Both the position numbers and the translations under genes were made by a program. A DNA stretch of 27,283 bases, from assembly GCA_964394565.1 (NCBI GenBank), contig CAYMYA010000013.1:1-27283 (forward strand), in the 5' to 3' direction. This stretch comes from CAIKHN01 sp964394565 (lineage in GTDB: Bacteria; Patescibacteriota; Patescibacteriia; UBA9934). The notes beneath the pieces were generated by a model. The model saw only the letters and a program-made list of their open reading frames with translations, made no database searches and had not been told where the DNA came from. This document shows, one piece after another, positions 14,389 through 23,211 of the stretch (position 1 is the first letter of the stretch; each line of letters starts with the position of its first letter).

Positions 14389-15465
14389 TTATGCATTTAC
14401 ACGGAAATGACAGATGTCACCGTCTTGCATGACGTATTCTTTTCCTTCAATCCGCAGTTTACCATTATCGCGCGCCCCTGACTCGCTGCCATACGTCACA
14501 AAATCATTGTACGCAATAACTTCCGCGCGAATAAAATTCTTTTCAAAATCTGTATGAATGACGCCAGCGGCTTGCGGAGCCTTCGTGCCAACCGACACCG
14601 TCCATGCGCGCGTTTCCACTTCTCCGGTCGTGAAATACGTCATAAGATTCAACAACTCATAACATTCCCGAATCACGCGATCGAGTCCAGATTCCTTCAG
14701 GCCGAGATCCGCAAGAAATGCTTTTGCATCGTCGGCAGGTAGCCCTGCAATTTCTGCTTCAATCTTTACAGAAATTGGAATCGCTAAACGCGACGGCCCC
14801 AGCGGTGAAATCCAATCAGGGTTTGTGGCATCCGCCTCGTCCACGTTCACGACATACAAAATCGGCTTCGCGGTCATGAGGGACATTGTCTTTACAAACG
14901 CGGATTCGTCGTCCGTAAACTCAACCCCACGCGCGAGCTCACCCCTCACCAGTGCCGCCTGGAGTTTTTCGAGCGCCGATGCCTGGCATGCCAAATCAGG
15001 ATTCTTCCCTGCCTTCATTTTTCCCATCACGCCAACCAACATTTTTTCAACCGTCGCTAAATCTGCCATCGCAAGCTCGAGCTCGATAATTTCAACGTCG
15101 CGCTTCGGATCGATTGATCCGTCGACGTGCACCACGTTGGGATCTGGAAATGCACGCACCACGTGCACAATCATGTTCGTTTCACGAATATTCGCCAAGA
15201 ACTTATTTCCGAGCCCCTCACCTTTATGTGCCCCCTTCACCAAGCCCGCAATATCCACGAATTCAATCGCTGTCGGAATCCGCTTCACGGAAGAAGAAAG
15301 CCGCATTAACACATCAATGCGTTCATCCGGCACCTCCACAACACCCACATTTGGTTCAATGGTACAAAACGGAAAATTCGCACAATCAACCTGTTTTTTG
15401 GTTAATGCGGTAAATAATGTCGACTTTCCGACGTTTGGGAGCCCAACGATTCCAACGTTCAACAT
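14389..15465 (-). CDS. ychF: Ribosome-binding ATPase YchF (OLA1 family)
   Basis: 358 residues from ATG 15465 (MLNVGIVGLPNVGKSTLFTA), close to the E. coli length of 363. It is an Obg-family P-loop protein that prefers ATP, binds ribosomes and modulates stress responses. G1 is GLPNVGKS, the switch region CANFPFCTIEPNVGVVEVPD is typical, G3 is DIAGLVKGAHKGEGLGNKFL, G4 is the non-canonical NVDEAD expected for YchF, and the TGS tail ends MQDGDICHFRVNA. The frame stays open upstream of the ATG through the N-gap into antisense sequence of the neighbouring gene; that part is not coding. GTTTTTCT precedes the start and a promoter lies at 15485-15513. Confidence 0.97.
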   Translation of the reverse strand: MLNVGIVGLPNVGKSTLFTALTKKQVDCANFPFCTIEPNVGVVEVPDERIDVLMRLSSSVKRIPTAIEFVDIAGLVKGAHKGEGLGNKFLANIRETNMIVHVVRAFPDPNVVHVDGSIDPKRDVEIIELELAMADLATVEKMLVGVMGKMKAGKNPDLACQASALEKLQAALVRGELARGVEFTDDESAFVKTMSLMTAKPILYVVNVDEADATNPDWISPLGPSRLAIPISVKIEAEIAGLPADDAKAFLADLGLKESGLDRVIRECYELLNLMTYFTTGEVETRAWTVSVGTKAPQAAGVIHTDFEKNFIRAEVIAYNDFVTYGSESGARDNGKLRIEGKEYVMQDGDICHFRVNA

Positions 15466-15484
15466 AGAAAAACAATTCGCGACT

Positions 15485-15513
15485 ATTCTATCTTCACATT
15501 GACTTTTCCGCAA
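15485..15513 (-). promoter_or_regulatory. Promoter of ychF-ASCH
   Basis: Minus-strand TTGCGG (15513-15508), a 17-bp spacer and TAGAAT (15490-15485), 20 bp from the ychF ATG. The -10 matches consensus at 5 of 6. The -35 lies inside the spacer of the opposing plus-strand promoter. Confidence 0.55.
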
Positions 15514-15527
15514 TTTTTCGCTACATT
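15499..15527 (+). promoter_or_regulatory. Promoter of the plus-strand gene truncated by the gap
   Basis: TTGACT (15499-15504), a 17-bp spacer and TACATT (15522-15527), followed by CCCCTCCCCC and a possible AAGGGAGAA ribosome-binding stretch right before the N-run. It interlocks with the ychF promoter on the other strand. Confidence 0.6.
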
Positions 15528-15548
15528 TTCCCCTCCCCCAAGGGAGAA

Positions 15549-15648
15549 NNNNNNNNNNNNNNNNNNNNNNNNNNNNNNNNNNNNNNNNNNNNNNNNNNNN
15601 NNNNNNNNNNNNNNNNNNNNNNNNNNNNNNNNNNNNNNNNNNNNNNNN
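15549..15648. other. Assembly gap (100 N)
   Basis: Exactly 100 N, a gap of unknown true length. It removes the start of the plus-strand gene that resumes at 15649. Confidence 0.99.
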
Positions 15649-16644
15649 GACTACACCTCCGAGAACGCGGCGCTCGCCTCCGAGGCGACGAAGCGCTCGG
15701 ACATCGACGTGTTGGCGAGCATGGTCAACGCCACGCCCGAGGAGACGCTCGCCTGGTTCTCCGCGCTCGACGAGCAGTACCAGGATCCCGTCCGACTCCT
15801 CATCATCAGCATCTCCTGCCCCGCCTGGGGCGGAGACACAGATGAGGAAGTCCTCCTCATGAACGGCGGCACGCTGCCGTTCGCCGATCTCCTGACCGCC
15901 GTGGCGCCGATCGCCACGAGCTCCCTCTGGCTCCTGGATACGTCGCGCGACGTGTCCGCGGCGCTCGAGGACAACGTCCTGTCCTTCGGATCCACGGCGG
16001 ATGACGTCGTGCGGTACGGCATCGTGCCGGACGCGTTCGCCATCAGCTCCAGCGCTCCGCGTACCTTCGGGGAACGCGGACTCATCGGCGCGGCGGCATA
16101 CGTCCTCGAACAGACCAAGGGCGAGCCGCTGAGCCTCGAGGCGTTCTACACCCGCGGCATCAAGGTCACGGCGCCGCAGCTCGAGCTCTACGCGTCGTCC
16201 GGTACCGAAGCATCCCGGGCCTGGACCCCGGGCCGCACCGTCCTCCCCGGCGGCGGGCTCATCGAGGAGGCTCCCACCATCGAGCCCGAGCTGCCGATGA
16301 TCGAACCGAAGAAGCCCTTCGTGTTCACGCCCGGCCACGGCCTCGTCATCGGCGGCGGGGTGGGCATGCTCGCAGGAGGAGCCTTCGCCCTCCAGGCGAC
16401 CGGCGACTACCGCATGCTCGCCGAGTACAACGAGAGTGGCGCGACACAGGAGGAGCTCGACCAGGCCGCGCAGCGGTACCGGCGCAACACCAGGCTCGCC
16501 GTCGGCATCGGCGCCGTCGGCATCCTTGCGGAGGCCAGCGGCATCAGCTTGATCGTCCTCGAGGGCGATCGGGGTGAAAGAAGCGAGGCGCGCGTCTCGC
16601 TGATCCCCACGGGGCACGGCGTGAGGATCCAGGGCGAGTTCTAG
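15649..16644 (+). CDS. Two-TM membrane protein, possible degenerate caspase-like domain (5' truncated)
   Basis: 331 residues are visible; the N-terminus is in the gap. The first ~170 residues have the rhythm of a caspase/C14 p20 unit: an alpha helix, a hydrophobic strand VRLLIISIS, then DEEVLLMNGGTLPFADLLTA and a second strand SSLWLLDTSRDV. Where active enzymes have SGHG and DxCR, this has ISCPAWGG and LLDTSRD, so both catalytic His and Cys would be absent. This match is by eye and weak. A Pro-rich linker follows, then two membrane helices (LVIGGGVGMLAGGAFALQA and LAVGIGAVGILAEASGISLI) joined by a coiled stretch, and an end VSLIPTGHGVRIQGEF, a style common in myxobacterial proteins. Composition is much GC-richer than ychF. 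Real gene: sure. Function: unknown. Confidence 0.65.
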   Translation, partial: DYTSENAALASEATKRSDIDVLASMVNATPEETLAWFSALDEQYQDPVRLLIISISCPAWGGDTDEEVLLMNGGTLPFADLLTAVAPIATSSLWLLDTSRDVSAALEDNVLSFGSTADDVVRYGIVPDAFAISSSAPRTFGERGLIGAAAYVLEQTKGEPLSLEAFYTRGIKVTAPQLELYASSGTEASRAWTPGRTVLPGGGLIEEAPTIEPELPMIEPKKPFVFTPGHGLVIGGGVGMLAGGAFALQATGDYRMLAEYNESGATQEELDQAAQRYRRNTRLAVGIGAVGILAEASGISLIVLEGDRGERSEARVSLIPTGHGVRIQGEF

Positions 16645-16673
16645 AGGTTCCGCGCGACGGCGCAACAGTACGG

Positions 16674-16703
16674 CGACCGGGCTCCCTCACAGGAGCCCGG
16701 TCG
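16674..16703 (+). terminator. Terminator of the truncated membrane-protein gene
   Basis: A perfect 12-bp stem CGACCGGGCTCC / GGAGCCCGGTCG with a 6-nt loop, then TTGAAATTT. It lies between this gene and the convergent stop of the O-antigen-ligase-like gene. Confidence 0.75.
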
Positions 16704-16710
16704 TTGAAAT

Positions 16711-19047
16711 TTATGGGGTCACTGGCGCGTCCGGAAGTGCAGAAGGGTCTTCTGTGGGGAGCGGCTCGGGAATAGGCGTTGCCGCAACTTGCCCAGCACG
16801 CAATGCATCAATCTTCTTTTGCACAACGTCCTGTGCAGGGTCGATAGCAATGATAATCTCTAATTCTGCCAACGCTCCGTCGATATCGCCAGCCTCTTCG
16901 AGTATCGACGCTAAAAACCAATGTGCGTTCGCAAAGTTTGGTGCAATAGAAATAATACGCGCTAATTCTTGCTTCGCGATATCGTTCTTCCCCTGCCGCA
17001 AATATAAAAGTGCAAGCTGTAGCCCGACACCAACATCACGTGGCGCACTCGCGCGCACAAGCTCCATACTCGCAACCGCTTCAGCAAGCTTGCCCTGAAG
17101 CTCCTGTACCGAAGCAAGGAAATATCTCGCCTCTACGTAATCTGCCTTTAATGCAATAGCTTCTAAAAGAATAGTGGTCGCGTTTTGCAACGCCTCTTCT
17201 TGTGCAATCTTCGCCTGCGCTGCCGCCGCTTCGTCATCCCCCTCAACCGATGGCGTTAATGTCTCTGCATACGCCACATACCCACGAGCAAGTGCAACAC
17301 GATACTTCGGATTGTTTGGCGCCAAAGCTCCTGCGCGTTCATACGACACGATGGCAAATGAGGCCGCATCGCTCACATAGGGTGACACACTGCGGTACAC
17401 ATCACCGCGCAGCTCCCAATTTGTGACATTTGTTGGCCCAAGTTCCGTTGCGCGTACAGAAGCATTTACCGCCGCGCCGATGAGTGCGCGCACAAGCTCA
17501 GGGTCGCTCTCTGGATCCTCAACCACTTTTGCGACTTTCTGCACCAACGCGATTCCCAGATTACGGTAATAGACATCACTCCAGCGATTTAATGTTGCTG
17601 CATGATCAAGTGCGAGAATCACGTCATCAATATCACCACCGGCAGCATACAATGTCGTGGCGCGAGCGAACGTAATGTCAGCGCGATATTTGGATACTGT
17701 CGCAAAGGCAACCGTGAGAATAAAAACGGAGGTTATCGCAAAAAGGAACGTGACCGCAAAACCCGCACGAGGCGAACGTTCGAATGCAAACACAACATGA
17801 CGCGAAGGAAGTGCGCGGAACATAAGACTCGAAAATACCCAGAACATCACTACAAAAGTAAAGTTTTGCGGGTAGCATACCCATGCGGCCGCAAGAACCG
17901 CCCAAGCCGCAAGTATCCCGAGATCATGTGGATGTTGTGCCCTCTGGTATGCAAGAAGGGCACATCCAAACGCAAAGAGCAACCCAACACCCCACGCAAA
18001 CGTCGCAAAAATGCCCAACGTGGCCAGCATCGTCATCAACGCAGATGATCCACGATCGAAACGTGTGTCCCAAAACTGAGTAGCATTTAAATCGGCGCTG
18101 TGATATTGCGCAAAATCCACCGCATACGTTCCCGGTCCCGTGCCAAACGCCCAACCCCCATGCCCAAACACATCCCGCGCAATGGTCCAAGAACCTTTTG
18201 TACTCAATGCAACTTCAGGAAGGAATGGATTGTGCATCATGGAAGGGAGCATGATAAAAAATACTGCAGTCACGAACAATATCATCGGCACAATAAAGCG
18301 CACAGGCTTCGCAAGTGTCGTCGGGTGTAAAAGCGCAAGACCAAATACCACGGCCGCCCCAAAAATAGTAAGAACCCAAAGCGTGGAGTAATCAATTGCG
18401 AGCAACAGTGCGAGCGTTGCGACGCCTATAACCGCCGTCGCAATAATCCGGACAATATATTCATGCCGAGAATCATGATGCCCGAGCATCATGATTCCAG
18501 AACTCAACAATGACATGATAAGCAGGTAGAGCACTAGCGCATTCGGTGTACCAATGACATTGGTCGGCAAGACGCTGAAAGATATTCCAAAAAAAGGCAA
18601 TATTCCAAGGCACCCCACAATAGCCGCAGAAACCATCCCGACGGTAACGAAGCGCCGTACCGCCTTTGCGTCAAACGTTTGCGTCCCAACAAAAGCAAAA
18701 ACAAGTCCGAAAATCATGGTAACGAGACTGGTATACTCCTGCTCGGCTTGACCGAAGATACTCGTGTACGCATCAGGTGAAAGGCCAGCGGAAATCGCGA
18801 CTGCGCCAAGAAAAACAAGGAAAGGAATCCACACATTGCTCAATCTCACTTCTAGCGTACGCGTCAATACGGTCTGTCCAAGCCACGCAAGAATAGCAAT
18901 CGTCGCAAACACATAAAAAATTGCCTGCTTATTAATCTCAAGCGGACTAACAGTCCAGGGCAGTGCAAAAAGCGGAATGAAGAAGATTGTGGCTTCAAAC
19001 ATGCGCCGCACGACTGATTGGAGAAACTCGACAGGAGCAATGCGCAT
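16711..19047 (-). CDS. O-antigen-ligase/PglL-type polytopic protein with C-terminal TPRs
   Basis: 778 residues. The first ~450 form about a dozen membrane helices with the conserved periplasmic loop segment FGTGPGTYAVDFAQYH and a following DTRFDRGSSALMTMLATLGI, the pattern of the Wzy_C/O-antigen ligase family. These enzymes transfer lipid-linked glycans to lipid A, or, as in PglL-type members, to proteins. From about residue 475 comes a helical TPR region (DHAATLNRWSDVYYRNLGIA, YVEARYFLASVQELQGKLAE AVASMELVRA, NFANAHWFLASILEEAGDID), ending in a Pro-rich tail. It starts 9 bp after the 1384-aa gene ends, so it is last in the surface operon and may glycosylate its partners. That link is inference from context. 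Confidence 0.82.
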   Translation of the reverse strand: MRIAPVEFLQSVVRRMFEATIFFIPLFALPWTVSPLEINKQAIFYVFATIAILAWLGQTVLTRTLEVRLSNVWIPFLVFLGAVAISAGLSPDAYTSIFGQAEQEYTSLVTMIFGLVFAFVGTQTFDAKAVRRFVTVGMVSAAIVGCLGILPFFGISFSVLPTNVIGTPNALVLYLLIMSLLSSGIMMLGHHDSRHEYIVRIIATAVIGVATLALLLAIDYSTLWVLTIFGAAVVFGLALLHPTTLAKPVRFIVPMILFVTAVFFIMLPSMMHNPFLPEVALSTKGSWTIARDVFGHGGWAFGTGPGTYAVDFAQYHSADLNATQFWDTRFDRGSSALMTMLATLGIFATFAWGVGLLFAFGCALLAYQRAQHPHDLGILAAWAVLAAAWVCYPQNFTFVVMFWVFSSLMFRALPSRHVVFAFERSPRAGFAVTFLFAITSVFILTVAFATVSKYRADITFARATTLYAAGGDIDDVILALDHAATLNRWSDVYYRNLGIALVQKVAKVVEDPESDPELVRALIGAAVNASVRATELGPTNVTNWELRGDVYRSVSPYVSDAASFAIVSYERAGALAPNNPKYRVALARGYVAYAETLTPSVEGDDEAAAAQAKIAQEEALQNATTILLEAIALKADYVEARYFLASVQELQGKLAEAVASMELVRASAPRDVGVGLQLALLYLRQGKNDIAKQELARIISIAPNFANAHWFLASILEEAGDIDGALAELEIIIAIDPAQDVVQKKIDALRAGQVAATPIPEPLPTEDPSALPDAPVTP

Positions 19048-19056
19048 ACAAAGACA

Positions 19057-22000
19057 TTATGGGGTTCCTTCAGCTGCTGGCGCAGATGGTGGGGCTGAAG
19101 GCTCTGGAGCTGATGGAGAAGGCGTCGAAACGACTATCGAAGTGTCGTTCGGAGAAGCAGAATCCCCCATTGGTGCTTCAGAAGCTGGTGTGTCAACGGA
19201 GGGCGTAGTGACAGAATCGGGCTGATCGCTTGACCCTGAATCAACTGATACAGCACTATCATCTTCTGGTACCGATTCCACAGGCACGACATCACGCTGT
19301 GCATCATTCACATCCACGATCGTCGGAACACTTGGCTCTCCCTCAGACACGGCAGGCGATTCAGATTCGGATTCAGACGTAGTCACGCCCTCCGGTGAAA
19401 CCGTCGTCGGATCGATTATTGGGGACGCGTCCCCCGATTCGCCTCCACCAGAAACTTCCGGCACAACAACGGGTGGCTCCACACTATCTGGCGCGTAATC
19501 ACGTCGGTACGCGATCGCAATCCAATCAACATCAACACCGCCCGAGACATGTCCGGATTCGACAATATCGAATCCGTCCGCGGTACGATTGGTGACATAC
19601 AACGTTCCTGTTGCGCCGTATGGCGTAACAAGCACACGATATGTCGGGTTCAAATCCGTAATTGACGTGAATACTTCATCGACATCATCAAATACCACGG
19701 CAGCGCGACCGTGTTCAAGCGTGACCGTACCAGCAATCTGCACCGTCTTATGACGCGACGTTACCGCATACGTTTCCACATTGACTCCCGAAGAAGACGC
19801 AATGAGCTCGATCAAGCGTCCGGATGTGACGAAGTCGCCGCTTGACTCCAAGCGCCATGCCCCGGAAGCACTCGCTAAAGAACCGATCGCGAGAAGCTGA
19901 CCACCGTGAAAATTCAGCGCACCGGAAATATCGAAATTCTCAATATCGCCAGCGAGATTTGAAATCGTATTCGCCGTTGCAGGCCCCTCCTCAACCGGCG
20001 TACCGGCATAGTGTGATGCGTTCACGTACACCACAATTGATCCGGTCGCCCCTGTAAATGCTTCTGCGGCATATCCAACAATTGGACCGGCCTCAGTTGC
20101 ACGCATCGCATACCCAGGGCGGGATGATGTCGTCAACGGATCACCAATATGAATTTCACCGTTTTCTGTAGAAACAAATGTCGGCACACGTCCAGAAAGT
20201 GCAATCGGGTACGTGCCGGGAATATTTTCTCCGGCAAGAAACCCTGGACGTGTCGAAACAATACCCGCAATCGTTCGACTATACCGCTCCCCCGTTGACC
20301 GTTTCACCTCTTCGCTCGCGTCACCAAACACCACAACTTCCCCAGGCTGTAACGCGTCCGGAGATGGGAACATTTCCGCAAAATCGTAAGAACCCGTCGA
20401 CCATCCGGAAGCGTTGGTTCGCATGAAGTCTCCGCCGCCTCCAGAGGATCCGTCGTAATAAATATACTTCTCGTCCTGCAAAACCCCACGATCTGAAGGA
20501 TAGAGCTTGCCTGCAAGCATAATGTCGCCAGCCTGGTTGACCAATGCTACTTCGGTATTCGAGGAGTTTGTTACAGAAAGCCGATAGTCGTCCACCGCGC
20601 TCACCGTTGTGCGCAAACTCATGATGCGATCTTGTGCAGATGTTCCATCCCACACCGATCCGCGCAACAGAAACGTTGCGGAATCTGAGAGCGCTGAAAT
20701 TGCCGTTGCGGTATGTATTGCAGCAAGTCCTAAATCACCAGAAACACTTGTCGCAGAACCTAATGCAGTAAAAACATCGCTTCCGTACCACTGCGGATTG
20801 ACGAGAATACGTATCAGGCCTGTACCCGACGGCAATGCTTCAAGGGCGAACCCGACAATGCGCACAGGACCAGATGCTCGTGCGCCATACCCCGCTGTGT
20901 AGGACGATGTCGAGATAGGATCCCCAACCGCAATGGCTCCGTCGGCTGCCGTAACAAATGTTTGAATCTGACCAGTAAGACCAACTAAACGATATCGTGC
21001 GTCATTCCGATAATCCTCTGTGCCGTCACCAACGGCATTTCCGATAAATGCGGGATTTGTAGAAACAACGCCGACAATATTTCTATTCCCCGCCTCACAC
21101 CGTTTCACATTCTCCGCATCAAAGGGATCAATACACGCAAGGTGATGATCGTCGAGCGTTGCGTCATTTGTGGGGAAAAACTCTGCAAAGTCAGCACCCG
21201 CACCAGTGAATGCTCCGTCGGCATACGCATCACCTGCGGTTGTGAAACGAAATTCGGTATCTGCGGTTCCGTCAGCATCAGACCGCATGACGATCGCATT
21301 ATCCGTGCTCGCTGCTTCGTTCACATCAATCACCAACGCGTTGTTGCCAGTCGCATTTGCTGAATGTGCGCTTGTGGTGGATTGCGTAATACGTAAACCA
21401 ACCGCCGTACCACCACCCGCCTGATCGATCTGCAGTGCGGTTCCTGAATTATCAACGCCAGTATCGTCTTGTTCAATTTGCACAACATTACCGGTAAACG
21501 CCACGGCGACATCCTCGCCTCGCACAACACGCAACCCAACACCACTCGTCAGCCCATCAGTGATGAACTGCGTCGCCGCGATATTTGTCGCAAGATCACT
21601 TCGAAAAGTAAACGTATTTACACTGCCCAAGCCATCAAATAACGCATCACCTCGCACCTCCAGTGCATCGGACAAATATAAATCCCCAGAGCCGTCCGCA
21701 AGCGTAGGAGTATCCGGCGTCGTATCAGCATCAATTTGAACCTGAGCGCCTGTAAAATACCCCGCATAATTCGTTGTTCCGCCCGATGCTTGACCATACA
21801 CCCCATAGCGCTGCGTACCAACTTCTGCATTCTTTCCATAGAGCGCATATCCATTGGTGATTGCGCCACCTGCTGGATCACTAAAACGCCCGATCACCGC
21901 ATATGCATCAGTAATCGTGCCGCTTGTTGCGGTAATCAGACCATACACACCACGCATATCACCAACCGTGGTCGCGGTTCCATCATGCGTCACACTCCCA

Positions 22001-23211
22001 ACAACTCCCGCAAGAAAGCCATTTGATTGTAGTAACGATGCATTTGTGGACGTATTCGAAATTTTACCCATCACACCACTTCCCCAGGTCAGCGTCGTTG
22101 TCGCGCCACTCACCGTCAGCAACCCGCGCGCGGCTTGAAGATCATGCGACGTTGTTCCCGTGCCCTCAAGCGCAGAATACGTGATATCGCTCGTTGCGCC
22201 AACCATGGAAAGGGCGCCTAAATTATTACCACTCGTTCCAGTAAATGTTTCATTCATGTCAAAGTTGACACGTGTTTCGTTTAAAACTGTGGGGAGCGTG
22301 CCGAGGCCGGTAAATGTAAAATCTCCCCCGGTAAAACTCCACATATCCCCGGAAACATATGACAACATTCCCGCGTCATTATCTTCAGAATAAAACATCG
22401 CAACAGGATTCGTTGCGCCATCCCCAAAACGAATGGTGTGGTTCGGGCTATCCACACTAAAAGGTGCAACTAACGTGCTGCCGCCAACAATAAGCCCGCC
22501 CGGCGTCACGACATCCCCGTCCTCATCCACCGAAAACCGTGCTGACCCCTCTATCGCAACACCAAACAGGATCTCATTTGCCGCAACACCTGCAGATGCC
22601 GGATTCACATATAATGCCCCTTGACTGATAGATGTACCCTGCGGTGCACCAGTAATCACCAAATTCCCACTCGCATCAAAAACCGGAACTTTCGATGACG
22701 TCGCACCAGTTGTTGTGGTGGTATATCCATCCAATGCATCACTATTCATGGCATATGGCGACGAAAGCATGCGTTTTCGTGGGGTCAATGTCTCACCATT
22801 CACTGTCACTTCTAAATACACCGTTGCGTTATTCATGAATACCGATTCTGCAATCGCTGCATAAGATGCACTCGTATCACCAAGCGCCTCGGAAAATAAG
22901 CCAGCAGTTAACGTGACGGAGCGGGTAGCAATCGTTGCGCACGTATCGGAATTATTCGACCATAAACACGTTCCGGCTGTCGACGCATCATACAATGCAA
23001 ATGACATCGTCGCCGTACTATCTGAAAGTGGCACGTTATTGCTATTCAGCAAACGGCCTTGATACATAAGAATTCTTGGAGGTGTTGCCGCCCTTGCACG
23101 ATGAAACACCGTCGTCACAGTCCCAAGACATAACACAAAAAGCGCAAACATTCCGAAGCAACGTTTGACGAAAGTTCCCCGAAGTCCATGTATACGTCCC
23201 TCCATGATCAT
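19057..23211 (-). CDS. Giant secreted beta-rich adhesin/fibre-like protein with two Peptidase_G2-like domains
   Basis: 1384 residues. An N-terminal signal or anchor (MFALFVLCLGTVTTVFHRARAA) leads into a block PPRILMYQGRLLNSNNVPLS ... MSFALYDAS that I know from Patescibacteria surface proteins. A long Gly/Thr/Ser-rich beta region follows. Two related domains stand out, at about residues 670-806 (DFAEFFPTND ... NIVGVVSTNPAFIGN ... GLIRILVNPQWYG) and 942-1065 (DFAEMFPSPD ... TIAGIVSTRPGFLAG ... GSIVVYVNASHYAG). They resemble the Peptidase_G2/intramolecular-chaperone domain of phage tail spikes. The last ~115 residues are a Pro/Ser/Glu-rich stalk without a membrane helix. ATG 23211 overlaps the preceding stop by ATGA, indicating translational coupling. 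Probably a surface fibre or adhesin; ligand unknown. Confidence 0.8.
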   Translation of the reverse strand: MIMEGRIHGLRGTFVKRCFGMFALFVLCLGTVTTVFHRARAATPPRILMYQGRLLNSNNVPLSDSTATMSFALYDASTAGTCLWSNNSDTCATIATRSVTLTAGLFSEALGDTSASYAAIAESVFMNNATVYLEVTVNGETLTPRKRMLSSPYAMNSDALDGYTTTTTGATSSKVPVFDASGNLVITGAPQGTSISQGALYVNPASAGVAANEILFGVAIEGSARFSVDEDGDVVTPGGLIVGGSTLVAPFSVDSPNHTIRFGDGATNPVAMFYSEDNDAGMLSYVSGDMWSFTGGDFTFTGLGTLPTVLNETRVNFDMNETFTGTSGNNLGALSMVGATSDITYSALEGTGTTSHDLQAARGLLTVSGATTTLTWGSGVMGKISNTSTNASLLQSNGFLAGVVGSVTHDGTATTVGDMRGVYGLITATSGTITDAYAVIGRFSDPAGGAITNGYALYGKNAEVGTQRYGVYGQASGGTTNYAGYFTGAQVQIDADTTPDTPTLADGSGDLYLSDALEVRGDALFDGLGSVNTFTFRSDLATNIAATQFITDGLTSGVGLRVVRGEDVAVAFTGNVVQIEQDDTGVDNSGTALQIDQAGGGTAVGLRITQSTTSAHSANATGNNALVIDVNEAASTDNAIVMRSDADGTADTEFRFTTAGDAYADGAFTGAGADFAEFFPTNDATLDDHHLACIDPFDAENVKRCEAGNRNIVGVVSTNPAFIGNAVGDGTEDYRNDARYRLVGLTGQIQTFVTAADGAIAVGDPISTSSYTAGYGARASGPVRIVGFALEALPSGTGLIRILVNPQWYGSDVFTALGSATSVSGDLGLAAIHTATAISALSDSATFLLRGSVWDGTSAQDRIMSLRTTVSAVDDYRLSVTNSSNTEVALVNQAGDIMLAGKLYPSDRGVLQDEKYIYYDGSSGGGGDFMRTNASGWSTGSYDFAEMFPSPDALQPGEVVVFGDASEEVKRSTGERYSRTIAGIVSTRPGFLAGENIPGTYPIALSGRVPTFVSTENGEIHIGDPLTTSSRPGYAMRATEAGPIVGYAAEAFTGATGSIVVYVNASHYAGTPVEEGPATANTISNLAGDIENFDISGALNFHGGQLLAIGSLASASGAWRLESSGDFVTSGRLIELIASSSGVNVETYAVTSRHKTVQIAGTVTLEHGRAAVVFDDVDEVFTSITDLNPTYRVLVTPYGATGTLYVTNRTADGFDIVESGHVSGGVDVDWIAIAYRRDYAPDSVEPPVVVPEVSGGGESGDASPIIDPTTVSPEGVTTSESESESPAVSEGEPSVPTIVDVNDAQRDVVPVESVPEDDSAVSVDSGSSDQPDSVTTPSVDTPASEAPMGDSASPNDTSIVVSTPSPSAPEPSAPPSAPAAEGTP

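Noticed and set aside
15466..16665. N-terminal extension of the YchF frame across the second gap
   Set aside because: It is antisense of the plus-strand membrane-protein gene; YchF proteins start at MLNVGIVGLPNVGKS.
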